Shown here: positions 1-7,539 of the stretch, piece after piece
Position numbering within the stretch: position 1 is the first letter of the stretch
Layout: each line of letters begins with the position of its first letter
Assembly (NCBI GenBank): GCA_019638185.1
Contig: JAHBUH010000003.1
Coordinates: forward strand, 234,043 to 298,042
DNA from: Leadbetterella sp.
GTDB lineage: Bacteria; Bacteroidota; Bacteroidia; Cytophagales; Spirosomataceae
DNA length: 64,000 nucleotides
Reading direction: 5' to 3'
Position numbers and translations under genes: made by a program
Notes under the pieces: generated by a model
Seen by the model: only the letters and a program-made list of their open reading frames with translations
Database searches by the model: none
Told to the model about the DNA's origin: nothing

Positions 1-163
1 CCAGCTCCACGCCGGCCAGAATGCCCGTATCTTTCACCAGCAGGCGGGCTTTGCCCATGGCGCCCTCAGGTACGGTAGACAGGGAGGTGTGGTCACCGTC
101 ACGCACATCCTCTTCCAGGGCATTATGAATAAAAGCTAAGAGATCTTCTTTTTTAATTTCCAT
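1..163 (-). CDS. nadC: Quinolinate phosphoribosyltransferase (nicotinate-nucleotide pyrophosphorylase), N-terminal part
   Basis: The reading frame starts at the ATG at 163-161 and runs off the left edge, so only about 54 residues are visible. They read as the N terminus of NadC: a short helix ending in an ALEEDVRDGDHTS motif, then an LLVKDTGILAGVEL segment, which matches the family's E-D-x-G-D-x-T-S and A-x-G-I-x-A-G pattern. NadC converts quinolinate and PRPP to nicotinate mononucleotide, CO2 and pyrophosphate in de novo NAD synthesis, in the cytoplasm. It lies 22 bp downstream of the glycosyltransferase gene on the same strand and is probably the third gene of that operon. The catalytic domain lies outside the window; the call rests on the N-terminal motifs only. 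Confidence 0.8.
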   Translation of the reverse strand, partial: MEIKKEDLLAFIHNALEEDVRDGDHTSLSTVPEGAMGKARLLVKDTGILAGVEL

Positions 164-185
164 ATATAATCAGCTCACGGCTGTT

Positions 186-914
186 TTAACGTTTGAAGGA
201 CTTGAACCAGCTCCATATCTTCATCATCACCACGCCAAAAACCGCCTCCTTGAAGATTTTGGTAGACATTTTGGACTGGCCTTTGGTTCGGTCGGTAAAA
301 ACGATGGGCACCTCAATGATCCGGAATTGATAAAGATAGGCATTAAACTTCATTTCAATCTGGAAAGCATATCCCACAAAACGGATCTTATGCAGCGGGA
401 TTACCGAAAGCACCTCCCGGGAGTAGCAGATGAAGCCGCCGGTGGGATCCATGATAGGCATGCCGGTGATCATACGCACGTAAATGCCGGCAAAATACGA
501 CATCAGCACCCGGCTCATGGGCCAGTTGATCACATTTACGCCTTTGATATACCGGGAGCCGATGGCCACATCATAGCCCTGATCCCGGCAGGCGGCCAGC
601 AGCCGGACCAGGTCTTCGGGGTTATGGGAGAAGTCGGCATCCATCTCAAAAATATAAGCGTAGTCCCTTTCCAGCGCCCATTTAAAACCGTGAATGTAGG
701 CGGTTCCCAGGCCCAGTTTTCCTTCTCTTTCTTCCAGGTGCAGTACCGCGGGGTATTCTGCCTGGAGCTTCCTGACCACCTGCGCCGTGCCATCAGGAGA
801 GCCATCGTCTACGATCAGGACTTCTAATGCCTCCCGTAAGCTGAAGACCTTCCGGATAATGGCTTCAATATTCTCCAGTTCATTATAGGTGGGGATGATA
901 ACCAGGTTTTTCAT
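186..914 (-). CDS. Polyprenol monophosphomannose synthase-like family 2 glycosyltransferase
   Basis: A 242-residue cytoplasmic/peripheral GT2 enzyme, the length of single-domain dolichol-phosphate mannose synthases. The N terminus VIIPTYNE begins the Rossmann-like GT-A fold. The nucleotide-sugar motif DDGSPDGT is near residues 36-43, the DxD metal site is in DADFSHNP near 92-99, and GSRYIKG follows. There is no C-terminal membrane anchor, unlike GtrB-type enzymes. Expected role: transfer of a sugar (often mannose from GDP-mannose) to a polyprenyl phosphate carrier used by membrane GT-C enzymes; the actual sugar cannot be read from sequence. The start ATG overlaps the stop of the upstream DUF4296 gene by 4 bp (ATGA), so the two are translationally coupled. 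Confidence 0.82.
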   Translation of the reverse strand: MKNLVIIPTYNELENIEAIIRKVFSLREALEVLIVDDGSPDGTAQVVRKLQAEYPAVLHLEEREGKLGLGTAYIHGFKWALERDYAYIFEMDADFSHNPEDLVRLLAACRDQGYDVAIGSRYIKGVNVINWPMSRVLMSYFAGIYVRMITGMPIMDPTGGFICYSREVLSVIPLHKIRFVGYAFQIEMKFNAYLYQFRIIEVPIVFTDRTKGQSKMSTKIFKEAVFGVVMMKIWSWFKSFKR

Positions 915-1267
915 TCTATGGCGGGTTTTGGCGACATCTCCTCTTGCGAGACTTCCAGGCGCTCACTGGCGTCTTCCAGGATTTTCAGCATTTGCTTTTT
1001 ATGAGACAGGTAATATTCGTAATTTTCGAAATACGTGGCAGAATCAATTTTATGCTTCTTAAATACTTTTTCCTGGAGATAAGTGTAGGCGGCCCTGGAA
1101 GAGTCAGGATTGGGGAGAAAAAAGTGATCTACCTTTGTTTCCAGCAGCTTAAGGTCTACGGTCACATCGGTCATCTCTTTTTCTGAAAGCCGTCTCCCGG
1201 GTCCGGAATTACAGCCACAGACCAAAGTTAGTAAAATTATTGCTATTTTTATACCAATGTTTCTCAA
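911..1267 (-). CDS. DUF4296-type lipoprotein
   Basis: A 118-residue protein with a hydrophobic N terminus ending in a lipobox-like VCGC near residue 19, then a helical body with a YLQEKVF...HKIDSATYFENYEYYLSHKKQM pattern. This is typical of the DUF4296 family found in Bacteroidota next to the polyprenol-mannose synthase gene. The start is a TTG at 1267-1265; no in-frame ATG lies upstream, and this start gives a proper signal peptide. A -7 box (TAAATTTG) lies 20 nt upstream. It heads the operon DUF4296-glycosyltransferase-nadC. Likely an envelope lipoprotein; its biochemical role is unknown. Confidence 0.75.
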   Translation of the reverse strand: MRNIGIKIAIILLTLVCGCNSGPGRRLSEKEMTDVTVDLKLLETKVDHFFLPNPDSSRAAYTYLQEKVFKKHKIDSATYFENYEYYLSHKKQMLKILEDASERLEVSQEEMSPKPAIE

Positions 1268-1286
1268 CGGGTAGCATTTATAGCGG

Positions 1287-1294
1287 CAAATTTA
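1287..1294 (-). promoter_or_regulatory. Promoter -7 box (TAAATTTG) for the DUF4296 operon
   Basis: Exact match to the Bacteroidota -7 consensus TAnnTTTG on the minus strand, 20 nt before the TTG start at 1267. No TTG at the usual -33 spacing was seen, so strength is uncertain. Confidence 0.45.
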
Positions 1295-1338
1295 CGGAAC
1301 CTGTGGTTTTAAATTTACTTAATATTCCTTAAAAAGAC

Positions 1339-2199
1339 TTGAAAGATATCATCAATAAGCTGAATAAGTATGAAATAAAGATCCGTAAGGCGGTGAATTC
1401 CCACCTGAACGGGAACTTCAATTCCATTTTTAAGGGAACGGGGCTGGAATTCAGTGACCTCCGTACCTACCAGTATGGCGATGACGTACGGGCCATAGAC
1501 TGGGTAGCCTCGGCCAAAGGGCAGGGTACCTACGTGAAGATCTTCAAGGAGGAAAAGGAACAGACCGTTTTTTTTATGCTGGACGTCAGCGGATCCCAGG
1601 AAGTAGGTAAGCAGGGCAGCGTTAAGCTGGACACCGCCCGGGAGCTCTGCGGGGTGCTCACCCTGGCTGCCATTAAAGAAACCAGCCAGGTGGGCGTCTA
1701 CTGCTTTTCCGATGAGAAGGAAGCCTACATCAAACCCGATGCCGGCATGAAGCAGGCCTATAACATCATCTCCCGGATCTACAAGCTCAGCCCGTCTTCT
1801 CTTAAAACCGACCTGGCCGCGGCCATTTCCTTTACGCTGAATATTCTTAAAAAGAAGAGTGTGGTGATCCTGATCTCTGATTTCCTGGATACCCGCTACG
1901 AGCATAACCTGAAAGCCCTGGCCCGGAAACATGACCTGGTAGTGCTGCACGTGTATGATAAAAGGGAGATCACCCTGCCGGATCTGGGCATTATCCCCGT
2001 ACTGGATAAGGAAAGCGGCAATGTGGCATGGGTAAATACGAACTCCGGGGCGTTTAAACACGGGCTCCGGGAAACATTTGAAGAAAACCGGCAGAAATTG
2101 CAGAAGGTTTGTGTACAGAATAAGGCCAATTACCTCGACATCGAGTCGGGATCCGATTATGTGGCCCGATTAATCCAGTTATTCCGGGTAAGAAAATGA
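1339..2199 (+). CDS. DUF58 domain protein (vWA-like, Bat/MoxR-associated)
   Basis: A 286-residue cytoplasmic protein. The hallmark DUF58 segment is intact: the start of the E-F-S-D-L-R-x-Y pattern near residue 37, followed by G-D-D-V-R-x-I-D-W near 47-55. A von Willebrand A-like strand MLDVSGS near residue 82 carries a MIDAS-type D-x-S-x-S. The start is a TTG at 1339; family homology (a helix leading into FKGTGLEFSDLR) begins immediately after it and no ATG is available nearby, so TTG is well supported. The gene overlaps the next one by 4 bp (ATGA). DUF58 proteins usually work with MoxR AAA ATPases and Bat proteins in envelope stress or aerotolerance; no MoxR gene is adjacent here, so the partner ATPase must be elsewhere. 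Confidence 0.82.
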   Translation: MKDIINKLNKYEIKIRKAVNSHLNGNFNSIFKGTGLEFSDLRTYQYGDDVRAIDWVASAKGQGTYVKIFKEEKEQTVFFMLDVSGSQEVGKQGSVKLDTARELCGVLTLAAIKETSQVGVYCFSDEKEAYIKPDAGMKQAYNIISRIYKLSPSSLKTDLAAAISFTLNILKKKSVVILISDFLDTRYEHNLKALARKHDLVVLHVYDKREITLPDLGIIPVLDKESGNVAWVNTNSGAFKHGLRETFEENRQKLQKVCVQNKANYLDIESGSDYVARLIQLFRVRK

Positions 2200-3050
2200 G
2201 GAAACTGACGCTGGTATTCTGCTTATGGACCCTGACGGCGGCGGCTCAAAAGCCCAAAGCGGTCTTTTTTGAAGATTCCGTCACCGTGGGTAAGGAGGTC
2301 CGGATGGCCATGTCTTACCTTCACTCCAGTAAGTCCGACCTGGTTTTCCCGGATTCCAGTTTTGATTTTTCACCTTTCCGCTATGTATCGTCTGAGCTCT
2401 TTGAAACCCGCACGGTAGACGGTAAAAGCCTGGACAGCGTGATCTATACCCTGGTGACCTATAACCTGGATTCGGTGCTTTTTGTACGGCCCTATATCAA
2501 AAACCTCCGTACCGGTGATATGATCTATGCGGATACCGCGCGGGTTCGGCTGAAGTTCAGCATTACCGATGATAACATCCGGGAGCCCGAAGTAAAGGAG
2601 ACGGTAAACGTATTCCTGGTCAAAAAAGAAGTTAACCTTCCCAAAATAGCCTATTATGTGCTGGGGTTCCTGGTACTGGTATTCCTGATCTCGGCCTTTT
2701 TCGGCGACTGGATCCGGAAGAAATACCGTTTATGGAAGTTTTACCGGGGGCATCAGCGCTTCCTGGCCGATTTTAAGAAAATGTCCCATTCGCCCCGGAA
2801 CCTCAGCAATAATGAACGGGCCCTGAAAGAATGGAAAATTTACCTGGAAGAACTGGAAAAAGAGCCGGTCTCCACCATGTCTACTTCGGAGCTGGGGAAA
2901 CTCTATGAGAATGAAAGACTGGAGGCGGCGCTGAAGATGTTTGATTCGGCCATTTTCGGCGGAATGGTCAGTGAAGAGATGCCGTCTGCTTATCGTGTTC
3001 TGCAGGATTTTGCCATAAAAAGATACCGGCAGGCCCGGAAACGGGAATAA
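2196..3050 (+). CDS. BatD-like exported membrane protein, partner of DUF58
   Basis: A 284-residue protein with a signal peptide (cleavage likely after TAAAQ, residue 17), an all-beta periplasmic region to about residue 145, one membrane helix at about 152-170 followed by a basic RKKYR stop-transfer segment, and a helical cytoplasmic tail containing LSNNERALKEWKIYLEELEKEPVSTMSTSELGKL-type sequence. That tail resembles the C-terminal helical domain found in BatD/DUF4381-type proteins. It starts inside the stop codon of the DUF58 gene, so the two products are probably made together and may interact. The function is inferred from context only. Confidence 0.6.
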   Translation: MRKLTLVFCLWTLTAAAQKPKAVFFEDSVTVGKEVRMAMSYLHSSKSDLVFPDSSFDFSPFRYVSSELFETRTVDGKSLDSVIYTLVTYNLDSVLFVRPYIKNLRTGDMIYADTARVRLKFSITDDNIREPEVKETVNVFLVKKEVNLPKIAYYVLGFLVLVFLISAFFGDWIRKKYRLWKFYRGHQRFLADFKKMSHSPRNLSNNERALKEWKIYLEELEKEPVSTMSTSELGKLYENERLEAALKMFDSAIFGGMVSEEMPSAYRVLQDFAIKRYRQARKRE

Positions 3051-3176
3051 AAAGCGAAAGAGTGAATTGTTTTGAATAAAAGACAGTATGCCCAATAAAC
3101 CCTATGATTGTTAGGAATATCGTAGGATTTTATTTTAAATTGCGCAACGAAAAATTTCAATCCTAAAATTATTGAT

Positions 3177-4658
3177 ATGGAAAAAAGTATATGGCGAACC
3201 AAGCCGATAAGTGCTTATGAGGCCGACATGAAAAAAAGTACCCTGAAACGGGTATTGGGTAAATGGAGTTTAACGGCTATCGGAATTGGCGCCATTATAG
3301 GAGGCGGGATATTCGTATTAACAGGTACTGCCGCCTACTATCACGCCGGGCCTGCCCTGGCGCTGTCTTTTGTGGTAGCGGGTGTGGCCTGTATTTTTGC
3401 GGCTCTTTGTTATGCTGAATTTGCGTCTATGCTACCCGTGGAAGGTTCGGCCTATGCCTATGCCTACGGTACCGTGGGAGAGGTTTTTGCCTGGCTGATC
3501 GGCTGGGGGCTGGTACTGGAATATATGATGGGGGCCATGACGGTGGCCGTGAGCTGGTCAGGCTATTTTAATAAGATGCTGAAGATGTTCGGGCTCTATA
3601 TCCCGGAAAACCTGGTGTCTGATCCCATCTCCTATACCGGTGAAGGCTTTGCCTTTAACCTGCCGGCTTTCATTATTGTACTGATCGTTACGTTTATCCT
3701 GGCCAAGGGAACCAAAGAGGCCGCCAGTACCAATAACCTGATCGTGATCCTTAAGACCTCTGTGGTGCTGTTCATTATCCTGGTAGGGGCGTTTTATATT
3801 AATTTTGAGAACCTGACCCCTTTCATCCCGGATGAAACCACCATCACCGGGCCGCACGGTGAACCGGAAGTGGCCTATGGCTTCAAGGGGATCATTATGG
3901 GGGCGTCGGCCGTGTTTTTTGCCTACATCGGTTTTGATGCGGTTTCTACCCAGGCGGCAGAAGCCATTGATCCTAAAAAAGATATTCCTTTCGCTATTAT
4001 AGCTTCTCTCCTGATTTGTACCACGCTTTATATCCTGATGTCAGTGGTGCTGACCGGTATGATGAACTTCCGGGAGTTCGGAACTATTCCTGACGGCCTG
4101 ACGGCTCCGGTGGCTGTTGCTTTTGAGCACGCTACCGGTATGACCTGGGCGGTGATCCTCATCACCGTAGCGGCTACCGTAGGACTGATCTCCGTGATGC
4201 TGGTGATGATGCTGGGTCAGTCCCGGATCTTTATGGGAATGGCGAAAGACGGCCTGCTCCCGCCGATTTTCAAAGAGATCAACCCTAACACCAAAACGCC
4301 GGTAAAAAATACGGTGATCATCGGGGTTATAGTGGCTTTTGTGGCGGCATCTACGCCTATCAGTACGCTGGTGCACATGTGTAGCTTCGGTACGCTGTTT
4401 GCATTCTCCATGGTGTGTTTTGCGGTATGGCGCCTGCGCTACACCGAGCCGGATCTGAAGAGAGGTTTTAAAACCCCTATTCTGCCGGTGATTGCCACAC
4501 TGGGTATTGCCACTAACATCTACCTGATCATGAACCTGGAGCGCTCTGCGATCTACATGGCCATAGGATGGCTGACCTTAGGATTCGTGGTGTACTTCAT
4601 GTATGGCCGGAATAATTCGGTGCTGAATAAAGGCGGTTACGACAAGATAGAAGATTAA
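3177..4658 (+). CDS. Amino acid permease, APC superfamily
   Basis: A 493-residue inner-membrane transporter with about 12 hydrophobic helices. The first helix contains the APC signature GAIIGGGIFVLTG near residues 38-50, whose broken G-G-I-F segment binds the substrate backbone. A conserved FFAYIGFDAVSTQAAEA stretch in TM6 is characteristic of the cationic amino acid transporter/YfnA branch, which exchanges or imports amino acids with protons. Length fits the family. A single-gene unit: no close neighbour upstream on the same strand (126 bp gap), and a strong terminator follows. Substrate cannot be assigned from sequence. Confidence 0.85.
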   Translation: MEKSIWRTKPISAYEADMKKSTLKRVLGKWSLTAIGIGAIIGGGIFVLTGTAAYYHAGPALALSFVVAGVACIFAALCYAEFASMLPVEGSAYAYAYGTVGEVFAWLIGWGLVLEYMMGAMTVAVSWSGYFNKMLKMFGLYIPENLVSDPISYTGEGFAFNLPAFIIVLIVTFILAKGTKEAASTNNLIVILKTSVVLFIILVGAFYINFENLTPFIPDETTITGPHGEPEVAYGFKGIIMGASAVFFAYIGFDAVSTQAAEAIDPKKDIPFAIIASLLICTTLYILMSVVLTGMMNFREFGTIPDGLTAPVAVAFEHATGMTWAVILITVAATVGLISVMLVMMLGQSRIFMGMAKDGLLPPIFKEINPNTKTPVKNTVIIGVIVAFVAASTPISTLVHMCSFGTLFAFSMVCFAVWRLRYTEPDLKRGFKTPILPVIATLGIATNIYLIMNLERSAIYMAIGWLTLGFVVYFMYGRNNSVLNKGGYDKIED

Positions 4659-4684
4659 TTCCGGCATCTCCGGAATAATTATAC

Positions 4685-4718
4685 AGGCGGGCCCACAGCG
4701 GCCCGCCTTTTTCTTTTT
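4685..4718 (+). terminator. Rho-independent terminator after the permease gene
   Basis: A perfect 9-bp stem AGGCGGGCC/GGCCCGCCT with a 6-nt loop is followed by TTTTTCTTTTT. It sits 27 nt after the permease stop. Confidence 0.85.
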
Positions 4719-4736
4719 CCCTATGAATTAATTTTT

Positions 4737-4744
4737 TATTTTTG
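4737..4744 (+). promoter_or_regulatory. Promoter -7 box (TATTTTTG) for asd
   Basis: Exact TAnnTTTG match just after the permease terminator, giving a leader of roughly 90 nt before the asd ATG. No clear -33 TTG. Confidence 0.45.
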
Positions 4745-4840
4745 CCGGCTCAAGAATAGCTCAAAGAGAATAGACCTCTCTCTTTCTGATTTATAAAACT
4801 CTGCCATGGGTCGGGGAGAACAAAATCAATTTTTTAAAAA

Positions 4841-5833
4841 ATGAAAGTAGCGGTAGTGGGAGCCACCGGCCTGGTAGGTGGAGAAATCCTGAAAGTTCTG
4901 GATGAAAGAAATTTTCCGGTCACTGAAATTATCCCGGTGGCGTCGGAAAGAAGCATTGGTAAAAAGATTTCGTTTAAGGGGAAAGAGTACACAGTGGTGG
5001 GGTACGATGAGGCCATAGCCCTGAAGCCGGATGTGGCTATTTTTTCAGCGGGAGGAAGCACGTCGCTGGCCATAGCCCCGAAATTTGCGGAGGCAGGCAT
5101 TACGGTAGTGGATAACTCTTCGGCCTGGCGGATGGACGCCACAAAGAAGCTGGTGGTGCCGGAGGTAAACGCTGACGTGCTGACTCCGGAAGATAAGATC
5201 ATTGCTAACCCTAACTGCTCCACTATCCAGATGGTGGTGGTAATGAAACCCCTGCACGATAAATATAAAATAAAGCGGGTGGTGGTTTCCACCTACCAGT
5301 CAGTGACCGGTACCGGTAAGGCCGCTGTAGACCAGCTGTTCGGTGAAAGGGCCGGCGATGAGTCCATAGCCAAAGTATATCCCTACAAGATCGATCTGAA
5401 CGTTCTTCCGCACATTGATGTATTCCAGGAAAACGGGTACACCAAGGAAGAAATGAAGATGATCAAAGAGACCAATAAGATCATGGGCGATGACAGCATC
5501 AAAGTAACGGCTACTACGGTGCGGATCCCCACCATCGGCGGACACTCGGAATCGGTGAATATCGAGTTTGAAAATGATTTCGACCTGGATACCGTACGGG
5601 AGCTGCTGGCGGCTACCGAAGGGGTGATCGTGCAGGACGATCCGGCTAACCTGCTGTATCCCATGCCCATTCACGCCCACGGAAAAGATGAGGTATTTGT
5701 AGGGCGGATCCGCCGCGATGAGTCGCAGCCGAAGACCCTGAACCTCTGGATCGTGGCGGATAACCTGCGGAAAGGGGCGGCTACCAATGCCGTGCAGATC
5801 GCAGAGCATCTGGCAAAGAAAGGATTGATTTAA
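4841..5833 (+). CDS. asd: Aspartate-semialdehyde dehydrogenase
   Basis: A 330-residue NADP-dependent enzyme that reduces aspartyl-4-phosphate to aspartate-4-semialdehyde in lysine (diaminopimelate), threonine and methionine synthesis. The Rossmann motif GATGLVGGEIL is at residues 7-17, FSAGGSTS near 68-75, the catalytic cysteine is C126 in NPNCSTIQ, and RIPTIGGHSESVN carries the conserved substrate-binding arginine and catalytic histidine. Full family length, single gene between two terminators, with its own -7 box upstream. No irregularities. Confidence 0.97.
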   Translation: MKVAVVGATGLVGGEILKVLDERNFPVTEIIPVASERSIGKKISFKGKEYTVVGYDEAIALKPDVAIFSAGGSTSLAIAPKFAEAGITVVDNSSAWRMDATKKLVVPEVNADVLTPEDKIIANPNCSTIQMVVVMKPLHDKYKIKRVVVSTYQSVTGTGKAAVDQLFGERAGDESIAKVYPYKIDLNVLPHIDVFQENGYTKEEMKMIKETNKIMGDDSIKVTATTVRIPTIGGHSESVNIEFENDFDLDTVRELLAATEGVIVQDDPANLLYPMPIHAHGKDEVFVGRIRRDESQPKTLNLWIVADNLRKGAATNAVQIAEHLAKKGLI

Positions 5834-5855
5834 ACAACTATACGGTTTCTTTGTG

Positions 5856-5886
5856 AAGTCCCGCTGAACGGCGGGACTTTTTTATT
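5856..5886. terminator. Terminator between convergent asd and 2H-phosphoesterase genes
   Basis: A perfect 9-bp stem AAGTCCCGC/GCGGGACTT with a 6-nt loop is followed on the plus strand by a T-run. The minus-strand gene stops at 5882 inside the T-run, so the structure probably serves asd mainly. Confidence 0.8.
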
Positions 5887-6463
5887 CAAACAGTTTCCCC
5901 TGCACAAACTCCGGCCGGACCTCCCTGCCCAGCAGCGGGAACCGGGCCACTTCCTGGTAATGCCTCTGGTGCTCGCGCTTACGCAGGAAAACAAACTCTT
6001 TCACCTGGAACAGGTCTTCAAACCGTCGTTCTTTCCATTTTTCCCACATGGCGGCACCCATTTCTTCCGACAGGTCCTTAAAGACGGTCAGGTGAGGAAT
6101 GCCGGGGGTGTTAACCGGTGTGCGGGCAATGCCCCGCAGCTCATTTTTCCGGGTGGTTATCCGGGTTAACTCGCGGGGAGCCGGCTTTACCTGGATATAA
6201 AAAGTATGTACAAACGAGCCGAAATCAGCTAAGCGTAGCGTAAACGGGTTGATCTGGGAAATGAATTTTTGCAAAAGGGGTACAATGCGCGCTTCATAGC
6301 TTTCATACTGGGCAAAATCAAGGACGGTGATGTGAGGATTAAAGAAAGGATTGGCGCGCATATTTACTTCGCTATGAATGGTATCTCTTAGCTTTTCAAT
6401 TCTGAAAGCAACTTTCTTTTCCGGTTCGATCAATAGTAAGTAGGAAGCCCTTGAATTATCCAT
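5882..6463 (-). CDS. 2H phosphoesterase (2'-5' RNA ligase/LigT-like)
   Basis: A 193-residue cytoplasmic protein with two H-x-T motifs, H44-I-T46 (PHITV) and H124-L-T126 (PHLTV), the paired catalytic motifs of the 2H superfamily. Members cleave 2',3'-cyclic phosphates or related phosphodiesters; the true substrate is unknown. A promoter with TTG-N19-TATCTTTG lies upstream, divergent from the SnoaL gene. Single gene. Confidence 0.8.
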   Translation of the reverse strand: MDNSRASYLLLIEPEKKVAFRIEKLRDTIHSEVNMRANPFFNPHITVLDFAQYESYEARIVPLLQKFISQINPFTLRLADFGSFVHTFYIQVKPAPRELTRITTRKNELRGIARTPVNTPGIPHLTVFKDLSEEMGAAMWEKWKERRFEDLFQVKEFVFLRKREHQRHYQEVARFPLLGREVRPEFVQGKLFE

Positions 6464-6495
6464 GAACTATTGGTATGTATTAGTGCTCTGCTAGC

Positions 6496-6525
6496 CAAAG
6501 ATATAGCAAATATCTCAATTTTCAA
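6496..6525 (-). promoter_or_regulatory. Promoter (-33 TTG, -7 TATCTTTG) for the 2H phosphoesterase gene
   Basis: On the minus strand, TTG (6525-6523) is followed by 19 nt and an exact -7 box at 6503-6496, 32 nt before the ATG. The -33 element lies directly beside the -7 box of the divergent SnoaL gene (6528-6535). Confidence 0.6.
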
Positions 6526-6527
6526 TG

Positions 6528-6535
6528 TATTTTTG
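6528..6535 (+). promoter_or_regulatory. Promoter -7 box (TATTTTTG) for the SnoaL-GNAT-nitrilase operon
   Basis: Exact TAnnTTTG 21 nt before the ATG at 6557. Its position excludes translation from codons further upstream and so fixes the start of the SnoaL-like gene. Confidence 0.5.
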
Positions 6536-6556
6536 CAGATCAAATCAAGCCTGTGC

Positions 6557-6958
6557 ATGGAAGCAATTGAAATCGTAAAAACCTACTACACTCATTTTAA
6601 TAACGGAAACTGGGAAGGGATGCAGTCACTCCTGGATGAAAACGTACGGCATGAACCTAACCAGGGGGAGCCGAGAACGGGCCTGGACCTCTTCCGGAAG
6701 TTCCAGGAGCACATGGAAAGATGTTACGAAGAGACCCTCACGGATATGGTGTTTTTCAGTGAGCCGGCTGGCCGGAGGGTAGCCGTGGAGTTTGTGGTAA
6801 ACGGGATCTACAAGGCTACCGATGACGGCCTTCCGGAAGCTAAGGGCCAGAAATATGTGCTGCCGGCGGCGGCCTTCCTGGAAGTGAATAACGGGAAGAT
6901 CACCCGCATCACCACTTACTATAACCTGCCGTTATGGGAGTCGCTGATACAGGCTTGA
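6557..6958 (+). CDS. SnoaL/NTF2-like protein (ketosteroid isomerase-related)
   Basis: A 133-residue protein with the NTF2-like cone fold pattern: an N-terminal helix EIVKTYYTHFNNGNWEGMQSLLDENV, a middle strand pair, and a C-terminal strand FLEVNNGKITRITTYYNL. Such proteins are small cytoplasmic isomerases, hydrolases or binding pockets; no catalytic assignment is possible. The open frame extends upstream to 6470, but the ATG at 6557 fits the family N terminus and the -7 box at 6528. The gene overlaps the following GNAT gene by 25 bp. Confidence 0.72.
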   Translation: MEAIEIVKTYYTHFNNGNWEGMQSLLDENVRHEPNQGEPRTGLDLFRKFQEHMERCYEETLTDMVFFSEPAGRRVAVEFVVNGIYKATDDGLPEAKGQKYVLPAAAFLEVNNGKITRITTYYNLPLWESLIQA

Positions 6959-7539
6959 GCTACAGTGCCTTCCGCGGAGCGGAGATCCGGGAGGTGACAG
7001 AGGCCCTTGCTGCACTCCGGATCACGGTTTTTCATGATTACCCCTACCTGTATGATGGTAGTCTGGCGTATGAAAAACAATACCTGGAAACGTACATACA
7101 GAGTGAAAACGCTTTTCTTTTTTCGGTTTTTGACGGAGAAAACATGGTAGGGGCCACTACCTGTATCCCGCTGGCCCATGAAACGGCCGATGTGCAGGAG
7201 CCTTTCCTCCAAAAGGGGATGGACATTAGCCGGGTCTTTTATTTCGGGGAAAGTATTCTCTTAAAGAACTACCGCGGACTGGGGCTTGGAAACCGGTTTT
7301 TTGAAGAAAGGGAAGCCCATGCGGCGTCTTTCCCGGGGGTGGATACGGTGTGTTTTTGTGCCGTGAAACGCCCGGCGGATCACCCGCTGAAGCCGGCGGA
7401 TTATCAGCCCCTGGATGCCTTCTGGACCCGGCGCGGCTACGTAAAGGCGCCTGATATGGTGAGTTATTTTGAGTGGAAAGATCGGGGAGAAGAAGTTTCC
7501 ACGCCCAAACCGATGGAATACTGGTTCAAAAAGATATGA
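6934..7539 (+). CDS. GNAT family N-acetyltransferase
   Basis: A 201-residue cytoplasmic acyltransferase. The acetyl-CoA pyrophosphate loop is seen as YRGLGLGNRFFEEREA (R-x-x-G-x-G) near residues 110-125, followed by a VCFCAV strand. The gene starts within the end of the SnoaL-like gene and its stop overlaps the ATG of the nitrilase-like gene (ATGA). GNAT and carbon-nitrogen hydrolase domains also occur fused in single proteins, such as Bacillus YhcX, so the neighbour is a likely partner in the same reaction path. Substrate unknown. Confidence 0.82.
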   Translation: MGVADTGLSYSAFRGAEIREVTEALAALRITVFHDYPYLYDGSLAYEKQYLETYIQSENAFLFSVFDGENMVGATTCIPLAHETADVQEPFLQKGMDISRVFYFGESILLKNYRGLGLGNRFFEEREAHAASFPGVDTVCFCAVKRPADHPLKPADYQPLDAFWTRRGYVKAPDMVSYFEWKDRGEEVSTPKPMEYWFKKI

